Assembly (NCBI RefSeq): GCF_000349205.1
Contig: NZ_APHR01000040.1
Coordinates: 1 to 64,000, forward strand
Direction of reading: 5' to 3'
Source: Methylophaga lonarensis MPL
Lineage (GTDB): Bacteria; Pseudomonadota; Gammaproteobacteria; Nitrosococcales; Methylophagaceae
Length of the DNA: 64,000 bases
A model generated the notes under the pieces. It did not search any database. It was not told the DNA's origin and saw only the letters and a program-made list of their open reading frames with translations. Below, piece by piece: positions 23,927 through 32,385 of the stretch. The position numbers and the translations under genes are program-made. The first letter of the stretch is position 1; each line of letters begins with the position of its first letter.

Positions 23927-24916
23927 ATGGGCATTTGGGATAAGTTACTGGATGGCAGCTTTATGCCCCACGGTCACTGTTTATTATGGCTGCCCGATCT
24001 GCTGTTTCTGCATGTGACTGGCGATGCGCTGACGGTGATTGCCTACTTTGTGATTCCAACTGCATTGGTTTATCTGGTGAACAAAAGAGCGGATCTGGCG
24101 TTTAACTGGATATTTATCATGTTTGCTGCCTTTATCTTTCTTTGTGGCGTGACTCACTTACTCTCTTTAATCAATATCTGGCATGGCTACTATTACATCG
24201 AAGGCATTTCCAAGCTCGCAACGGGACTCATCTCTATCTTGACCGCAGTCATGGTCTGGCGGCTGGTACCTGCTGCCTTGGCGATACCGAGTAATGCGGA
24301 TTTTCGTAGCAAGAATGAAGCTTTGCTTAAAGCTCAAAATGAGCTGCTGGCTGCCAATCAGTTACTCGAACAGCGCGTTTTAGAGCGTACCAGAGAGTTG
24401 GAACATCAGGCGCGAACCGATGCGCTCACCGGGATATTGAACCGCGGTGGGCTGATGGAACGCTTGAAAATGGAAATCGACCGCGCCAGTCGCTATCACC
24501 AAAAATTAAGTGTTCTGATGGTTGATTTGGACCATTTCAAGGATGTGAATGACAAGTTTGGCCATTTGACCGGTGACGCAGTGCTGATTGAGATGAGCAA
24601 TCTTTTGATCAAAGCCGCGAGGGCCACGGATGTGCTGGGAAGGTTTGGTGGAGAAGAATATTTGCTGGTATTACCGGAGACAGATGCGCAGAGTGCCAGA
24701 CAATTGGCAGAGCGGATTAGACGCGATGTGGAACAGCATCGCTTTGTGCAGGACGATGGCAGTTACCTTTCTTTGACATGCAGTATCGGCGTTACCGAGT
24801 TACGTGCAGATCAGGATAAAACCAGCCTGTTGCAAGTGGTCGATAGAATGCTCTATGACGCCAAGGAGTCTGGCCGAAATACGGTTGTTGTCAGCGATAG
24901 TGACAGTGCAGATTGA
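23927..24916 (+). CDS. Ethylene-receptor-like membrane domain fused to GGDEF (diguanylate cyclase)
   Basis: A 329-residue protein. Residues ~20-120 form three hydrophobic helices matching the ethylene-binding domain of plant ETR1 and cyanobacterial homologues: DALTVIAYFVIPTALVY in helix 1 and AFIFLCGVTHLLSL in helix 2. Asp33, Tyr40, Ile43, Pro44, Cys73 and His77 fall at exactly the spacing of ETR1 Asp25, Tyr32, Ile35, Pro36, Cys65 and His69, the last two being the Cu(I) ligands. A coiled coil (~130-165) leads to GGDEF with ARTDALTGILNR, DLDHFKDVND, FGGEEY and an RATD inhibitory site. So c-di-GMP synthesis may be controlled by ethylene or another copper-binding ligand. Start at ATG 23927, CGGGAG six bases upstream. 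Confidence 0.88.
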   Translation: MGIWDKLLDGSFMPHGHCLLWLPDLLFLHVTGDALTVIAYFVIPTALVYLVNKRADLAFNWIFIMFAAFIFLCGVTHLLSLINIWHGYYYIEGISKLATGLISILTAVMVWRLVPAALAIPSNADFRSKNEALLKAQNELLAANQLLEQRVLERTRELEHQARTDALTGILNRGGLMERLKMEIDRASRYHQKLSVLMVDLDHFKDVNDKFGHLTGDAVLIEMSNLLIKAARATDVLGRFGGEEYLLVLPETDAQSARQLAERIRRDVEQHRFVQDDGSYLSLTCSIGVTELRADQDKTSLLQVVDRMLYDAKESGRNTVVVSDSDSAD

Positions 24917-25018
24917 TATCGCCAAACTTACAATCATCGAGATAAAAAAATACACTGCGTTTTTGATTGAATATTGCTATAACAAAACTGCTTTTAATGA
25001 CCTTACAGGAGAGCGGTT

Positions 25019-25420
25019 ATGGGCATGGCGCAAGAGTTTAAAGATTTTGCCCTCAGGGGCAATGTTGTGGATATGGCAGTGGGTATTATCATCGGTGCCT
25101 CTTTTGGCAGAATCGTCTCATCATTTGTATCGGACGTGATTATGCCGCCGTTGGGACTGTTGCTGGGCGGCGTTGATTTTAAAGATCTGGCCATAGTGCT
25201 ACAGGAAGCCATTGGCGAAACGCCGGCAGTGACGATTTCTTATGGCGCATTTATTCAAACAGTAGTGGATTTTGTCATTATCGCGATGGCAATTTTTGTG
25301 GCAGTGAAAGTAATGAATTCCATGAAAGCCAAGCAGGAGGCAGCCCCGGCTGCGCCTCCCGCACCGTCGAAAGAAGAAGTTTTATTGTCAGAAATTCGCG
25401 ATATTCTGAAAAGCAAGTAA
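25019..25420 (+). CDS. mscL: Large-conductance mechanosensitive channel MscL
   Basis: A 133-residue homopentameric inner-membrane channel that releases solutes on hypoosmotic shock. It shows the N-terminal amphipathic helix and TM1 [21 protein letters not shown], with the Gly-rich pore, TM2 around [19 protein letters not shown] and the C-terminal helix [15 protein letters not shown]. An AGGAG site precedes the start, with GGTT between. Followed by a strong terminator, so monocistronic. Confidence 0.97.
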   Translation: MGMAQEFKDFALRGNVVDMAVGIIIGASFGRIVSSFVSDVIMPPLGLLLGGVDFKDLAIVLQEAIGETPAVTISYGAFIQTVVDFVIIAMAIFVAVKVMNSMKAKQEAAPAAPPAPSKEEVLLSEIRDILKSK

Positions 25421-25430
25421 CCCTTCCCAC

Positions 25431-25475
25431 CGATCTGACCGTGAATGAACAGCTCACGGTCAGATCGTTTTTTTT
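25431..25475 (+). terminator. Rho-independent terminator after mscL
   Basis: A 14-bp perfect stem (CGATCTGACCGTGA at 25431-25444 with TCACGGTCAGATCG at 25454-25467), nine-base loop, then eight Ts. Confidence 0.95.
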
Positions 25476-25579
25476 GAGTTCGAGCTGCAAGTCCACACAG
25501 GTTATGATGTAACTTTAAGTCCCTTATAGACTCTAAATCAGCGAAACCTGACATTCCCCTGATCATTTAAGCTTTTTCG

Positions 25580-25999
25580 ATGGATTATTTAATTGAGATT
25601 TTGACTAGCCCGACGGTGATGTGGTCGTTGGGTATTGCCAGTGTATTGGGCTTTGTAGGCTCACTGATATTGATTCCATGGCTGGTCGTTCGCATACCGG
25701 TGGATTACTTTTCTGATAAGGAGAGACATCAAATACCTTGGGCAGAGCAGCATCCGCTGATTCGCTGGATTCTGCTTGTGATGAAAAACCTGCTCGGCAT
25801 GGTGTTTTTAATCATGGGACTGGTGATGCTGGTATTGCCAGGGCAGGGGTTGTTAACGATCTTGATCGCTCTGTTTTTGTTGAATTTCCCCGGCAAGTAT
25901 CGTTTGGAACGAAAGATTTTCATGATGTCTTCAGTCAGGCAGGCCGTCGATTGGTTAAGAAACCGCGCAGGAAAACCGCCGTTAAGGTTTGATCAGTAG
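25580..25999 (+). CDS. Small membrane protein, PGPGW-like
   Basis: A 139-residue protein with two to three transmembrane segments. The central LVLPGQGLLTILIALFLLNFPG resembles the PGPGW putative transmembrane family (a Pro-Gly-x-Gly motif between two membrane spans). It begins with a hydrophobic helix near LGIASVLGFVGSLILIPWLV and ends in a short basic tail. Function unknown. No strong ribosome site is visible before the ATG. Confidence 0.75.
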   Translation: MDYLIEILTSPTVMWSLGIASVLGFVGSLILIPWLVVRIPVDYFSDKERHQIPWAEQHPLIRWILLVMKNLLGMVFLIMGLVMLVLPGQGLLTILIALFLLNFPGKYRLERKIFMMSSVRQAVDWLRNRAGKPPLRFDQ

Positions 26000-26073
26000 A
26001 TCACCGGTAGGCAGGATTGCCAATTGCAGATTTGTAGATTTATCTTCAGTTACCGGGAAAGGTCCAGGGCAGT

Positions 26074-26173
26074 GTCATGCCGAACACAGTGGAGGCATCT
26101 TGAAACCACTTCCAACACGAAGCATGGCAGGCTGAACAGATGTTTTGAGATCCCTCGGCAAGCTCGGGATGAC
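26074..26173 (-). repeat. 100-bp MITE-like palindromic repeat R1, copy b
   Basis: Exactly 100 bases from GTCATGCCGAAC to AGCTCGGGATGAC, in reverse orientation to copy a. Thirty-eight bases separate it from copy c. Confidence 0.85.
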
Positions 26174-26211
26174 ATGAAGGTTGTGTGCGAGATGACACAA
26201 ACATACAGAAT

Positions 26212-26311
26212 GTCGTGCCGACCGCAGTGGAGGCATCTCGAAACCACTTCCAACACGAAGCATGGCTGGCTGAACGGATGTTTTGAGATCCCTCGACAAG
26301 CTCGGGATGAC
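26212..26311 (-). repeat. 100-bp MITE-like palindromic repeat R1, copy c
   Basis: Exactly 100 bases from GTCGTGCCGACC to AGCTCGGGATGAC, same orientation as copy b and closely similar to it. Both contain CTTCCAACACGAAGCATGGC. Confidence 0.85.
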
Positions 26312-26375
26312 AGGAGTCCTCACTCTAGATGACAGCGGGGAAATGGTCGATGATGAAATAACTCTGAATTACCGA

Positions 26376-26640
26376 CCATTAATCTGCGAAATCTGCGAAA
26401 TCTGCGGATTGTTGGGTTCTGAAATGTTGGGTTTCATGCTTCAACCCAACCTACCCTGGGCATTAAAACTCTGTGCGCTCTGTGTCTCTGTGGTAATTGC
26501 TTCGAAGGCCTTTGGATTCCCGCATGCGCGAGAATGACGAAAGTGGTACGGGGATGTGACTGTGATTACCGATTCATAATCTGCGATCATCTGCGCAATC
26601 TGCGGATTATTGCCTTGTGATCGCGATGGGTTGAGAGGTG
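26376..26640. repeat. Diverged single copy of the R3 repeat unit
   Basis: Contains the elements of the 191-bp R3 unit in the same order (GTTGGGTTTC...AACCCAACCT, CTCTGTGTCTCTGTGG, TTGCTTCGAAGGCCT, a GATTCCCGC palindrome, AATCTGCGGATTATTG) but with more differences and some partial duplication. No gene is recognisable between 26000 and 26649. Confidence 0.8.
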
Positions 26641-26649
26641 CGCATTTAA

Positions 26650-27753
26650 ATGTTTCGCCATGTGCTAAACCGAGTGACTGAAGATGTGCTGTTTATGGTG
26701 CTGTTGGTCACGCTGGTGCCATTGTGGTGGCTGACTCCAGAGCCAACTTGGGCTTTGCATGAACTGGTCGACTGGAGAACTGTTGGCGCACTGGCAGGGC
26801 TGATGATTTTGAGTCGTGGCCTTGAAGTCAGCGGTTATCTGACGATTGCGGGTCATTGGTTGCTGCAACGGATGCATGGCGAACGTGGTCTTGCCGTCTG
26901 TTTGATTGTTTTTGCTGCGTTGCTGTCTGCCGTGATTACCAATGATGTGGCTTTATTTATCGTCGTGCCGTTAACACTGGCTTTACGTCGTGTTGCTGAG
27001 ATTCCGGTTGGACGGCTGGTCATTTTTGAGGCGCTTGCGGTGAATGCCGGTTCGGCACTCAGTCCAATCGGCAATCCGCAAAATCTTTTTCTTTGGCAGA
27101 CATCCGGCATGGGATTTCTGGAATTCACCATGATGATGGCGCCGTTGACGCTGGCACTGATCGGCTTGCTGATAGCTGCTGTGCCACTGGCTTTTCCGCG
27201 TCAGCAAATCTCCATGTCTGCTATTGCTGTGGATAGCGTTCGGGATCGCAAATTGTTTTACCTATCCTTGATGCTGTATCTGCCATTTCTGCTATTGGCA
27301 GATATGGGGCAGGCGATGGCAGGGGTGGTGATGCTCATCTTACTTTTTGTGATTTACCGGCGGCATTTGTTGTGGGGCGTCGATTGGTTGTTGTTAGCCG
27401 TTTTTGCCCTGATGTTTGTCAATATGAATCTATTGGCAGGCCTGCCAGTGGTGCGTGAACTGGCGGATCAGTTGTTGCAGTTGCCAGGGCAAACATTGAG
27501 TGCAGCTGTTCTGACATCACAGGCCATGTCCAATGTGCCCGCAGCGATATTTCTGGCGGCTTTTACTGATGAATGGCGCGCTCTGGCTTGGGGTGTGACC
27601 GTCGGCGGCTTTGGTTTGGCGATTGGCTCTTTGGCCAATTTGATTGCTTTGCGATTGGCCCGACAGCCGGGTTTATGGCGTGAATTCCATTATTGGTCAG
27701 TGCCGATGTTGCTGGCTGGGTGGTTGATTGCGTTGTTTTTTGGCGGGGTTTGA
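26650..27753 (+). CDS. Anion permease, ArsB/NhaD-CitM-like (IT superfamily)
   Basis: A 367-residue inner-membrane protein with about ten hydrophobic segments. VDWRTVGALAGLMILSRGLE, LSAVITNDVALFIVVPLTLAL and NAGSALSPIGNPQNLFLW are typical of the ion transporter superfamily (the TNDV and GNPQN motifs). Its second half repeats the fold, with TSQAMSNVPAAIFLAAFTD. The substrate cannot be chosen between arsenite, di/tricarboxylates and sodium exchange. The gene is an island in repeats: R1 and R3 copies upstream and three tandem R3 units downstream. Confidence 0.85.
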   Translation: MFRHVLNRVTEDVLFMVLLVTLVPLWWLTPEPTWALHELVDWRTVGALAGLMILSRGLEVSGYLTIAGHWLLQRMHGERGLAVCLIVFAALLSAVITNDVALFIVVPLTLALRRVAEIPVGRLVIFEALAVNAGSALSPIGNPQNLFLWQTSGMGFLEFTMMMAPLTLALIGLLIAAVPLAFPRQQISMSAIAVDSVRDRKLFYLSLMLYLPFLLLADMGQAMAGVVMLILLFVIYRRHLLWGVDWLLLAVFALMFVNMNLLAGLPVVRELADQLLQLPGQTLSAAVLTSQAMSNVPAAIFLAAFTDEWRALAWGVTVGGFGLAIGSLANLIALRLARQPGLWREFHYWSVPMLLAGWLIALFFGGV

Positions 27754-27769
27754 GGTTTGGGCGGGTTTT

Positions 27770-28420
27770 GTTGGGTTTCGCAGGCTCAACCCAACCTGCC
27801 TATGGCAATAAAACTCTGTGTTTCTCTGCGTTTCTGTGGTTATTGCTTCGAAGGCCTCTGGATTCCCGCCTGCGCGGGAATGACGGAGGATGAGATTGTG
27901 AATTAGCGATTAATAATCTGCGCTCATCTGCGAAATCTGTGGATTATTGAGCTGTGGATTGTTGGGTTTCGCAGGCTCAGCCCAACCTGCCTTTGGCAAT
28001 AAAACTCTGTCGTTCTCTGTGTCTCTGTGGATATTGCTTCGAAGGCCTCTGGATTCCCGCCTGCACGGGAATGACGGAGGATGAGATTGTGAATTAGCGA
28101 TTAATAATCTGCGCTCATCTGCGAAATCTGCGGATTATTGAGCTGTGGATTGTTGGGTTTCGCAGGCTCAACCCAACCTGCCTATGGCAATAAAACTCTG
28201 TGTTTCTCTGTGTCTCTGTGGTTATTGCTTCGAAGGCCTCTGGATTCCCGCCTGCGCGGGAATGACGGAGGATGAGATTGTGAATTACCGATTAATAATC
28301 TGCGCTCATCTGCGAAATCTGCGGATTATAGCGGCCGAGGATTGTTGGGTTTCGCAAGCTCAACCCAACCTACCCTGGGCAATAAATCTCTGTGCTCTCT
28401 GTGTCTCTGTGGTTATTAAA
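27770..28420. repeat. Tandem array of the 191-bp R3 repeat (three full units plus a partial)
   Basis: Unit starts marked by GTTGGGTTTCGCAGGCTCAA occur at about 27770, 27961, 28152 and 28344, a period of 191-192 bases. Each unit holds the inverted repeat GTTGGGTTT/AACCCAAC, CTCTGTGTNTCTCTG, TATTGCTTCGAAGGCCTCTG, the palindrome GATTCCCGCCTGCGCGGGAA and AATCTGCGCTCATCTGCGAA. The fourth copy is cut at the 3' end of the UPF0210 gene. Reading frames across it are artefacts. No coding gene between 27754 and 28420. Confidence 0.95.
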
Positions 28421-29794
28421 TTAATTGACCAGGCTTTGGATTGGGGCGGGAATACGACCACCCAGGCGGACAAAGCGGTTTTCCTGATTGCCCATATTGA
28501 CGGCCATGACTGGACCTTCGCCCAGCAAGCCACCGAATACCACATGATCACCGGCTTTTTTGCCCGGAGCAGGAATCAAACGCGCAGCAGTGGTTTTTTT
28601 GTTAATCACACCAATCGCCATTTCATCAGCAATGATCGCTGACAGCATTTCTGCCGAGGTATCACCGGGCAGGGCGACCATATCCAGTCCAACTGAGCAG
28701 ACGGCGGTCATGGCTTCGAGTTTTTGCAGAGACAAGGTGCCGTTGGCGGCGGATTCGGCAATCGTTAAATCTTCACAGACCGGAATAAAGGCACCACTCA
28801 GGCCACCAACATGTGAACTGGCAAAGGCGCCGCCTTTTTTCACGGCGTCATTGAGCATGGCTAAAAAAGCCGTACTTCCGGGTGAACCAATGGCAGGCAA
28901 ACCAATAGCTTCAAAAATTTCACCGACACTGTCGTTACGATTCGGTGTTGGCGCCAGCGACAGATCAACAATGCCAAAAGGCAGTTGCAGAATATTGGCC
29001 ACTTCACGGCCGACCAGTTCACCGGCACGCGTCAGGCGTGCAGCGGTTTGTTTAATCACATCTGCAGCACGACTGAGATCCATGTGTTCTTCTTCGGCAA
29101 TTGCACGCTCCAGAGCTGCTTTGACAACGCCGGGACCACTGACACCGACACTGACAACTGCGTCTGCTTCACCAATACCGAGATAGGCACCGGCCATAAA
29201 TGGCACATCCTGAGGAATATTGGCAAACACCACCAGTTTGGCTGCCGCGAGTCCATCCGCATCAGCGGTGAGATCGGCTGCCTGTTTGATGACTTGTCCC
29301 ATTCGGATGATGGCATCCATGTTTAATCCGGCACGAGTACTGGCGACATTGACTGAGGAACAAACACGCTGACTTTCAGTTAGTGCTTGTGGAATGGCAT
29401 CAATCAGTGCCCGATCACCATTACTCATGCCTTTTTCAACCAGCGCACTGAAGCCACCGATAAAGTCGATGCCCAGTTCATTGGCCGCTTTGTCGAGCGT
29501 CAGGGCGATTTCGACCATTTGCTCGGCATTAAACGGTGCGGCCACCACGCCAATCGGGCTGACCGAAATACGCTTGTTGGCGACTTCAATGCCATAGCGA
29601 CGTTCGATACGGTTGCAGGTGGTTACCAGTTGTCCGGCAGTGCGGGTGATTTTGTCGTAGATTTTGCGCTTAAATGTATTGATGTCATCACTGACGCAGT
29701 CGGTCAGATTGATACCGACGGTGACGGTGCGCAGATCCAGATTTTCCTCACGAACCATTTGCAGGGTGGAAATAATGTCTTTTACGTTAAGCAT
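28421..29794 (-). CDS. UPF0210 (PFL family, DUF711) protein
   Basis: A 457-residue protein that matches the UPF0210 family through its whole length: start NVKDIISTLQMVREENLDLRT, RIERRYGIEVANKRISVSPI, IGGFSALVEKGM, the Gly-rich VSGPGVVKAALE and the end HVVFGGLLGEGPVMAVN. The fold is related to pyruvate formate-lyase/PFL-like proteins but the glycyl-radical motif is absent, and the function is unknown. It lies 25 bases downstream of an ACT-domain gene; UPF0210 is commonly paired with an ACT-domain (UPF0237) partner. Confidence 0.93.
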   Translation of the reverse strand: MLNVKDIISTLQMVREENLDLRTVTVGINLTDCVSDDINTFKRKIYDKITRTAGQLVTTCNRIERRYGIEVANKRISVSPIGVVAAPFNAEQMVEIALTLDKAANELGIDFIGGFSALVEKGMSNGDRALIDAIPQALTESQRVCSSVNVASTRAGLNMDAIIRMGQVIKQAADLTADADGLAAAKLVVFANIPQDVPFMAGAYLGIGEADAVVSVGVSGPGVVKAALERAIAEEEHMDLSRAADVIKQTAARLTRAGELVGREVANILQLPFGIVDLSLAPTPNRNDSVGEIFEAIGLPAIGSPGSTAFLAMLNDAVKKGGAFASSHVGGLSGAFIPVCEDLTIAESAANGTLSLQKLEAMTAVCSVGLDMVALPGDTSAEMLSAIIADEMAIGVINKKTTAARLIPAPGKKAGDHVVFGGLLGEGPVMAVNMGNQENRFVRLGGRIPAPIQSLVN

Positions 29795-29819
29795 GTCGAT
29801 GTTCCGCTCAGTGAGGGTT

Positions 29820-30386
29820 TCAGGTCAGGATCGTGCTGACAGATTCAAAGATTTTTCGATGTTGTACGCTGATTTCCAAATCAAGGCGCTTGGCTATTTC
29901 GGCCAAGGCTTCGCGTAGTTCATCCATATTGGTGGCACGGGGCACATCAATTTCAAACACCATGACGTTTTCCATCGGGTTTTTGCCACCTTTGAAAATC
30001 GCCTGCAGATTGCTGATATTAACGCCGTGCTTGAATAACTGACTGGCGACTTCGGCAACCAGACCCTGACGATCCGGGCCGATAGCGGAAATGATGTAGG
30101 GCTGTGTTTCTGGCTTATTTTGATGCCAGTCAGCGATTTGTTCGTGCCAGGGGTGAACAGTGATGTTGAGTCCCATACTGGCGCTGGCCTCTTGAAGTGC
30201 CTGTTGCAGGCTTTCCGGGGTTTCCTGTTTTGGAATATCCACCAAAAGCAAGGCACCGAATACGGTGTGAAGCAGCGTTTGGCTGAGGTTTTCAATATTT
30301 CCCTGGCGCTGGTTGATAACCGTCGCAACGGTGGCGAGAATGCCGGGCTGGTCGTTGCCCAGAACGGAAATCAGTACTTTGTTCAT
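29820..30386 (-). CDS. Two-ACT-domain regulator, GcvR-like
   Basis: A 188-residue cytoplasmic protein with two ACT domains: residues ~1-80 (VLISVLGNDQPGILATVATV) and ~95-180 (YIISAIGPDRQGLVAEVASQL). GcvR in E. coli has the same layout and modulates glycine-cleavage genes by binding GcvA. Here the context is UPF0210 rather than gcv, so it may instead be the ACT partner usually found beside UPF0210. The exact role is open. Confidence 0.8.
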   Translation of the reverse strand: MNKVLISVLGNDQPGILATVATVINQRQGNIENLSQTLLHTVFGALLLVDIPKQETPESLQQALQEASASMGLNITVHPWHEQIADWHQNKPETQPYIISAIGPDRQGLVAEVASQLFKHGVNISNLQAIFKGGKNPMENVMVFEIDVPRATNMDELREALAEIAKRLDLEISVQHRKIFESVSTILT

Positions 30387-30411
30387 GTGTTTCCCTGAGT
30401 AAAGGTCTGCA

Positions 30412-31017
30412 TCAAGTCCACTGCTTGCGCAGCATGTCGCGGTTTAACATCAGCCACTGAATGGCGATAATCGGGATGGCTGAAAGGATTTTTCCATCAT
30501 TGAGCAGTTGACAGACTTCTGAGTAAGGCAGGGCCGTGACAGCAATGTCTTCGTCTTCTTCATCCAGTCCATGCACGCCGCCCACTTGTGAGGTATCGAC
30601 CCGGCCGCAGAACAGGGTCAACAGTTCGGATGTACCGCCGGGTGAGGTGAAGAAATCCATGACTTTAATAAGCTCGACAATTTCACAGCCAGCTTCTTCT
30701 ACAGCCTCACGCATGGCAACATCGGCAGCGGTCTCACCGGGTTCAATAGCACCAGCAACGATTTCCAGCAGCCAGGCACGTTCGTCATTGAGTTGCAGGG
30801 CGCCGACCCGGAACTGTTCAATAATGACAACTTCATCGCGCAATGGATCGTAAAGCAACACAGCCACGCAGTTACCACGCTCGAATAATTCCCGGCTAAG
30901 AGGTTCGCTCCAGCCACCTTGGTAAAGCGTGTGCGACACCGTCACCGTTTTCAGGCTGAAAAACCCCTGATATTCCGGCGTCTGTTTGATGATTTTGAAT
31001 TGTTTTTTCTGCGTCAT
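30412..31017 (-). CDS. nudF: ADP-ribose pyrophosphatase NudF
   Basis: A 201-residue NUDIX hydrolase that splits ADP-ribose to AMP and ribose-5-phosphate. The NUDIX box is complete: GAIEPGETAADVAMREAVEE AGCEI spread over residues ~94-116. The start KKQFKIIKQTPEYQGFFSL and the FFTSPGGTSELLTLFCG segment match NudF. It overlaps the upstream DUF3108 gene by ATGA. Confidence 0.93.
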   Translation of the reverse strand: MTQKKQFKIIKQTPEYQGFFSLKTVTVSHTLYQGGWSEPLSRELFERGNCVAVLLYDPLRDEVVIIEQFRVGALQLNDERAWLLEIVAGAIEPGETAADVAMREAVEEAGCEIVELIKVMDFFTSPGGTSELLTLFCGRVDTSQVGGVHGLDEEDEDIAVTALPYSEVCQLLNDGKILSAIPIIAIQWLMLNRDMLRKQWT

Positions 31018-31783
31018 GGTGTGGTGCGAAACCCCGGATTGTTGACCGGCCGCTGTTCTGGGGTGAATACACTGGTATCGCGTCCGGTCAGTTCACGCAG
31101 CGAAGCGGTGAAAGTGGCACCGTCTTTTTCGATATGCTGCAATTTGACCGTCAGATACCCCAGCGAGGGTGCACACCAGAGAATGGTTTGACGATCACTG
31201 TCATCATCACGATCCCGTACCAGTTTGACCGCTTCAATCGTACCAAGCGAGGTTGAGACGGTTTCGGTTTCCAGTATCAGTATTTCGTGATGCTTAAGCT
31301 TGCCACCGTCAGCAATGTGGTACTGCAATTCTTGTTCACCATTGCTCAAATCACGCATCACGGCAAGTTGATAGATCAATCGATCCAGAGTGCCGGGTTT
31401 CAGCGTCAGGCTCCACGGATGTTTTTTGTCATCCATATCCAGCTGATAGTCCTGCCAGTCGAAAAGCATATGCAGGAATTTAGGACGACGTCCGGTGCGT
31501 TCGTAGCGATATTCCAGCGGTTGGATCGTGCCTTGATAATCACGCCAGCGACTTTGCTCTTCGACATTATCAGAGCGGAATAGTGAAACCAGACCGCGTG
31601 GTCTAGTCTCTGATCTGAGCAGGCGATCACCGTTTTCAAGCGTGCTCAGCGTCTGATTGAGTTCGCCAACAGTGAGTGAGTTGTACTGCACGCTGTAGCT
31701 GGCAGAATAATCGGCAATAGGCTCCGCTGCTTGGCAATCAAAGGCATGCAGGTGAAAAGCAATGTCAGTATCAAACGGTTCAA
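31014..31783 (-). CDS. Exported DUF3108 protein with a frameshift in the signal region
   Basis: The mature part (about 225 residues) shows the DUF3108 pattern: PIADYSASYSVQYNSL at the start, EQSRWRDYQGTIQPLEYRYE, a predicted lipocalin-like beta sheet and the closing CAPSLGYLTVKLQHIEKDG. A signal peptide, NRLILTLLFTCMPLIA, follows a TTG codon at 31783 that overlaps the purN stop. Signal and mature parts are in different frames; one missing base at about 31729-31733 (in GCCAAGCAG) would join them. Otherwise translation would have to start at GTG 31691 without a signal. DUF3108 proteins are normally periplasmic and commonly follow purN. Confidence 0.85.
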
Positions 31784-32385
31784 GGTGTGTTCGCTTTTGC
31801 CTCGTCTATTAGCTTTTTTAGAGCAGCGGGGTAGAGCATATGTTCCTGCTCAAGTACTCGGGCTGCCAGTGTTTCGGCAGAATCATCAGCCATGACCGGC
31901 ACTTTGGCTTGCAGAATGACCGGCCCATCATCCAGTTCTGCGGTGACAAAATGCACGCTGGCACCGTGTTCACTTTCGCCTGCTTCAAGTGCCCGCTGAT
32001 GGGTGTGCAAACCTTTGAACTTGGGCAGCAGAGAAGGATGAATATTGATTAGCTTGCCTGCGTAGTGCGCGACAAACTCAGCGGTGAGAATCCGCATAAA
32101 GCCGGCCAGTACTACATAGTCTGGCTGATAACGATCAATGACTTGTATCAGACTGGCATCAAAAGCTTCGCGTGATTCGAAGCTTTTGTGGTCCAGCAGT
32201 TGTGTATCAATGCCAGCCTGTTGAGCGCTGACAATGCCTGCAGCATCTGGTCGATTACTGATAACTGCGGCAATTTGTGCGTCCAGATGCTTTTCCTGAA
32301 TCGCCTGAATGATGGACAGCATGTTACTGCCTCGGCCTGAGATCAGAATGACCAGCCGCGCGGCGTTGCTTGATTGTTCGCTCAT
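31780..32385 (-). CDS. purN: Phosphoribosylglycinamide formyltransferase 1
   Basis: A 201-residue GAR transformylase using 10-formyl-THF. Motifs: LVILISGRGSNMLSIIQA, ISNRPDAAG, VLAGFMRILTAEFV, HPSLLPKFKGLHTHQRALEAGE and HFVTAELDDGPVILQAKVPV, which contain the catalytic Asn/His/Asp triad. The purM stop overlaps its start by one base (TAATG), the common purMN arrangement. Confidence 0.96.
   Translation of the reverse strand: MSEQSSNAARLVILISGRGSNMLSIIQAIQEKHLDAQIAAVISNRPDAAGIVSAQQAGIDTQLLDHKSFESREAFDASLIQVIDRYQPDYVVLAGFMRILTAEFVAHYAGKLINIHPSLLPKFKGLHTHQRALEAGESEHGASVHFVTAELDDGPVILQAKVPVMADDSAETLAARVLEQEHMLYPAALKKLIDEAKANTP

Noticed and set aside
24804-25139. Frame overlapping the GGDEF end and mscL start
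   Set aside because: Lies across two well-supported genes in the wrong frame.
26650-27753. Assigning the permease as arsenite pump ArsB
   Set aside because: Only superfamily motifs are clear, and the arsenic operon 26 kb away already has Acr3; no ars gene adjoins it.
28145-28642. A 165-codon rightward frame over the R3 repeats and the end of UPF0210
   Set aside because: Repeat-derived and antisense to a confident gene.
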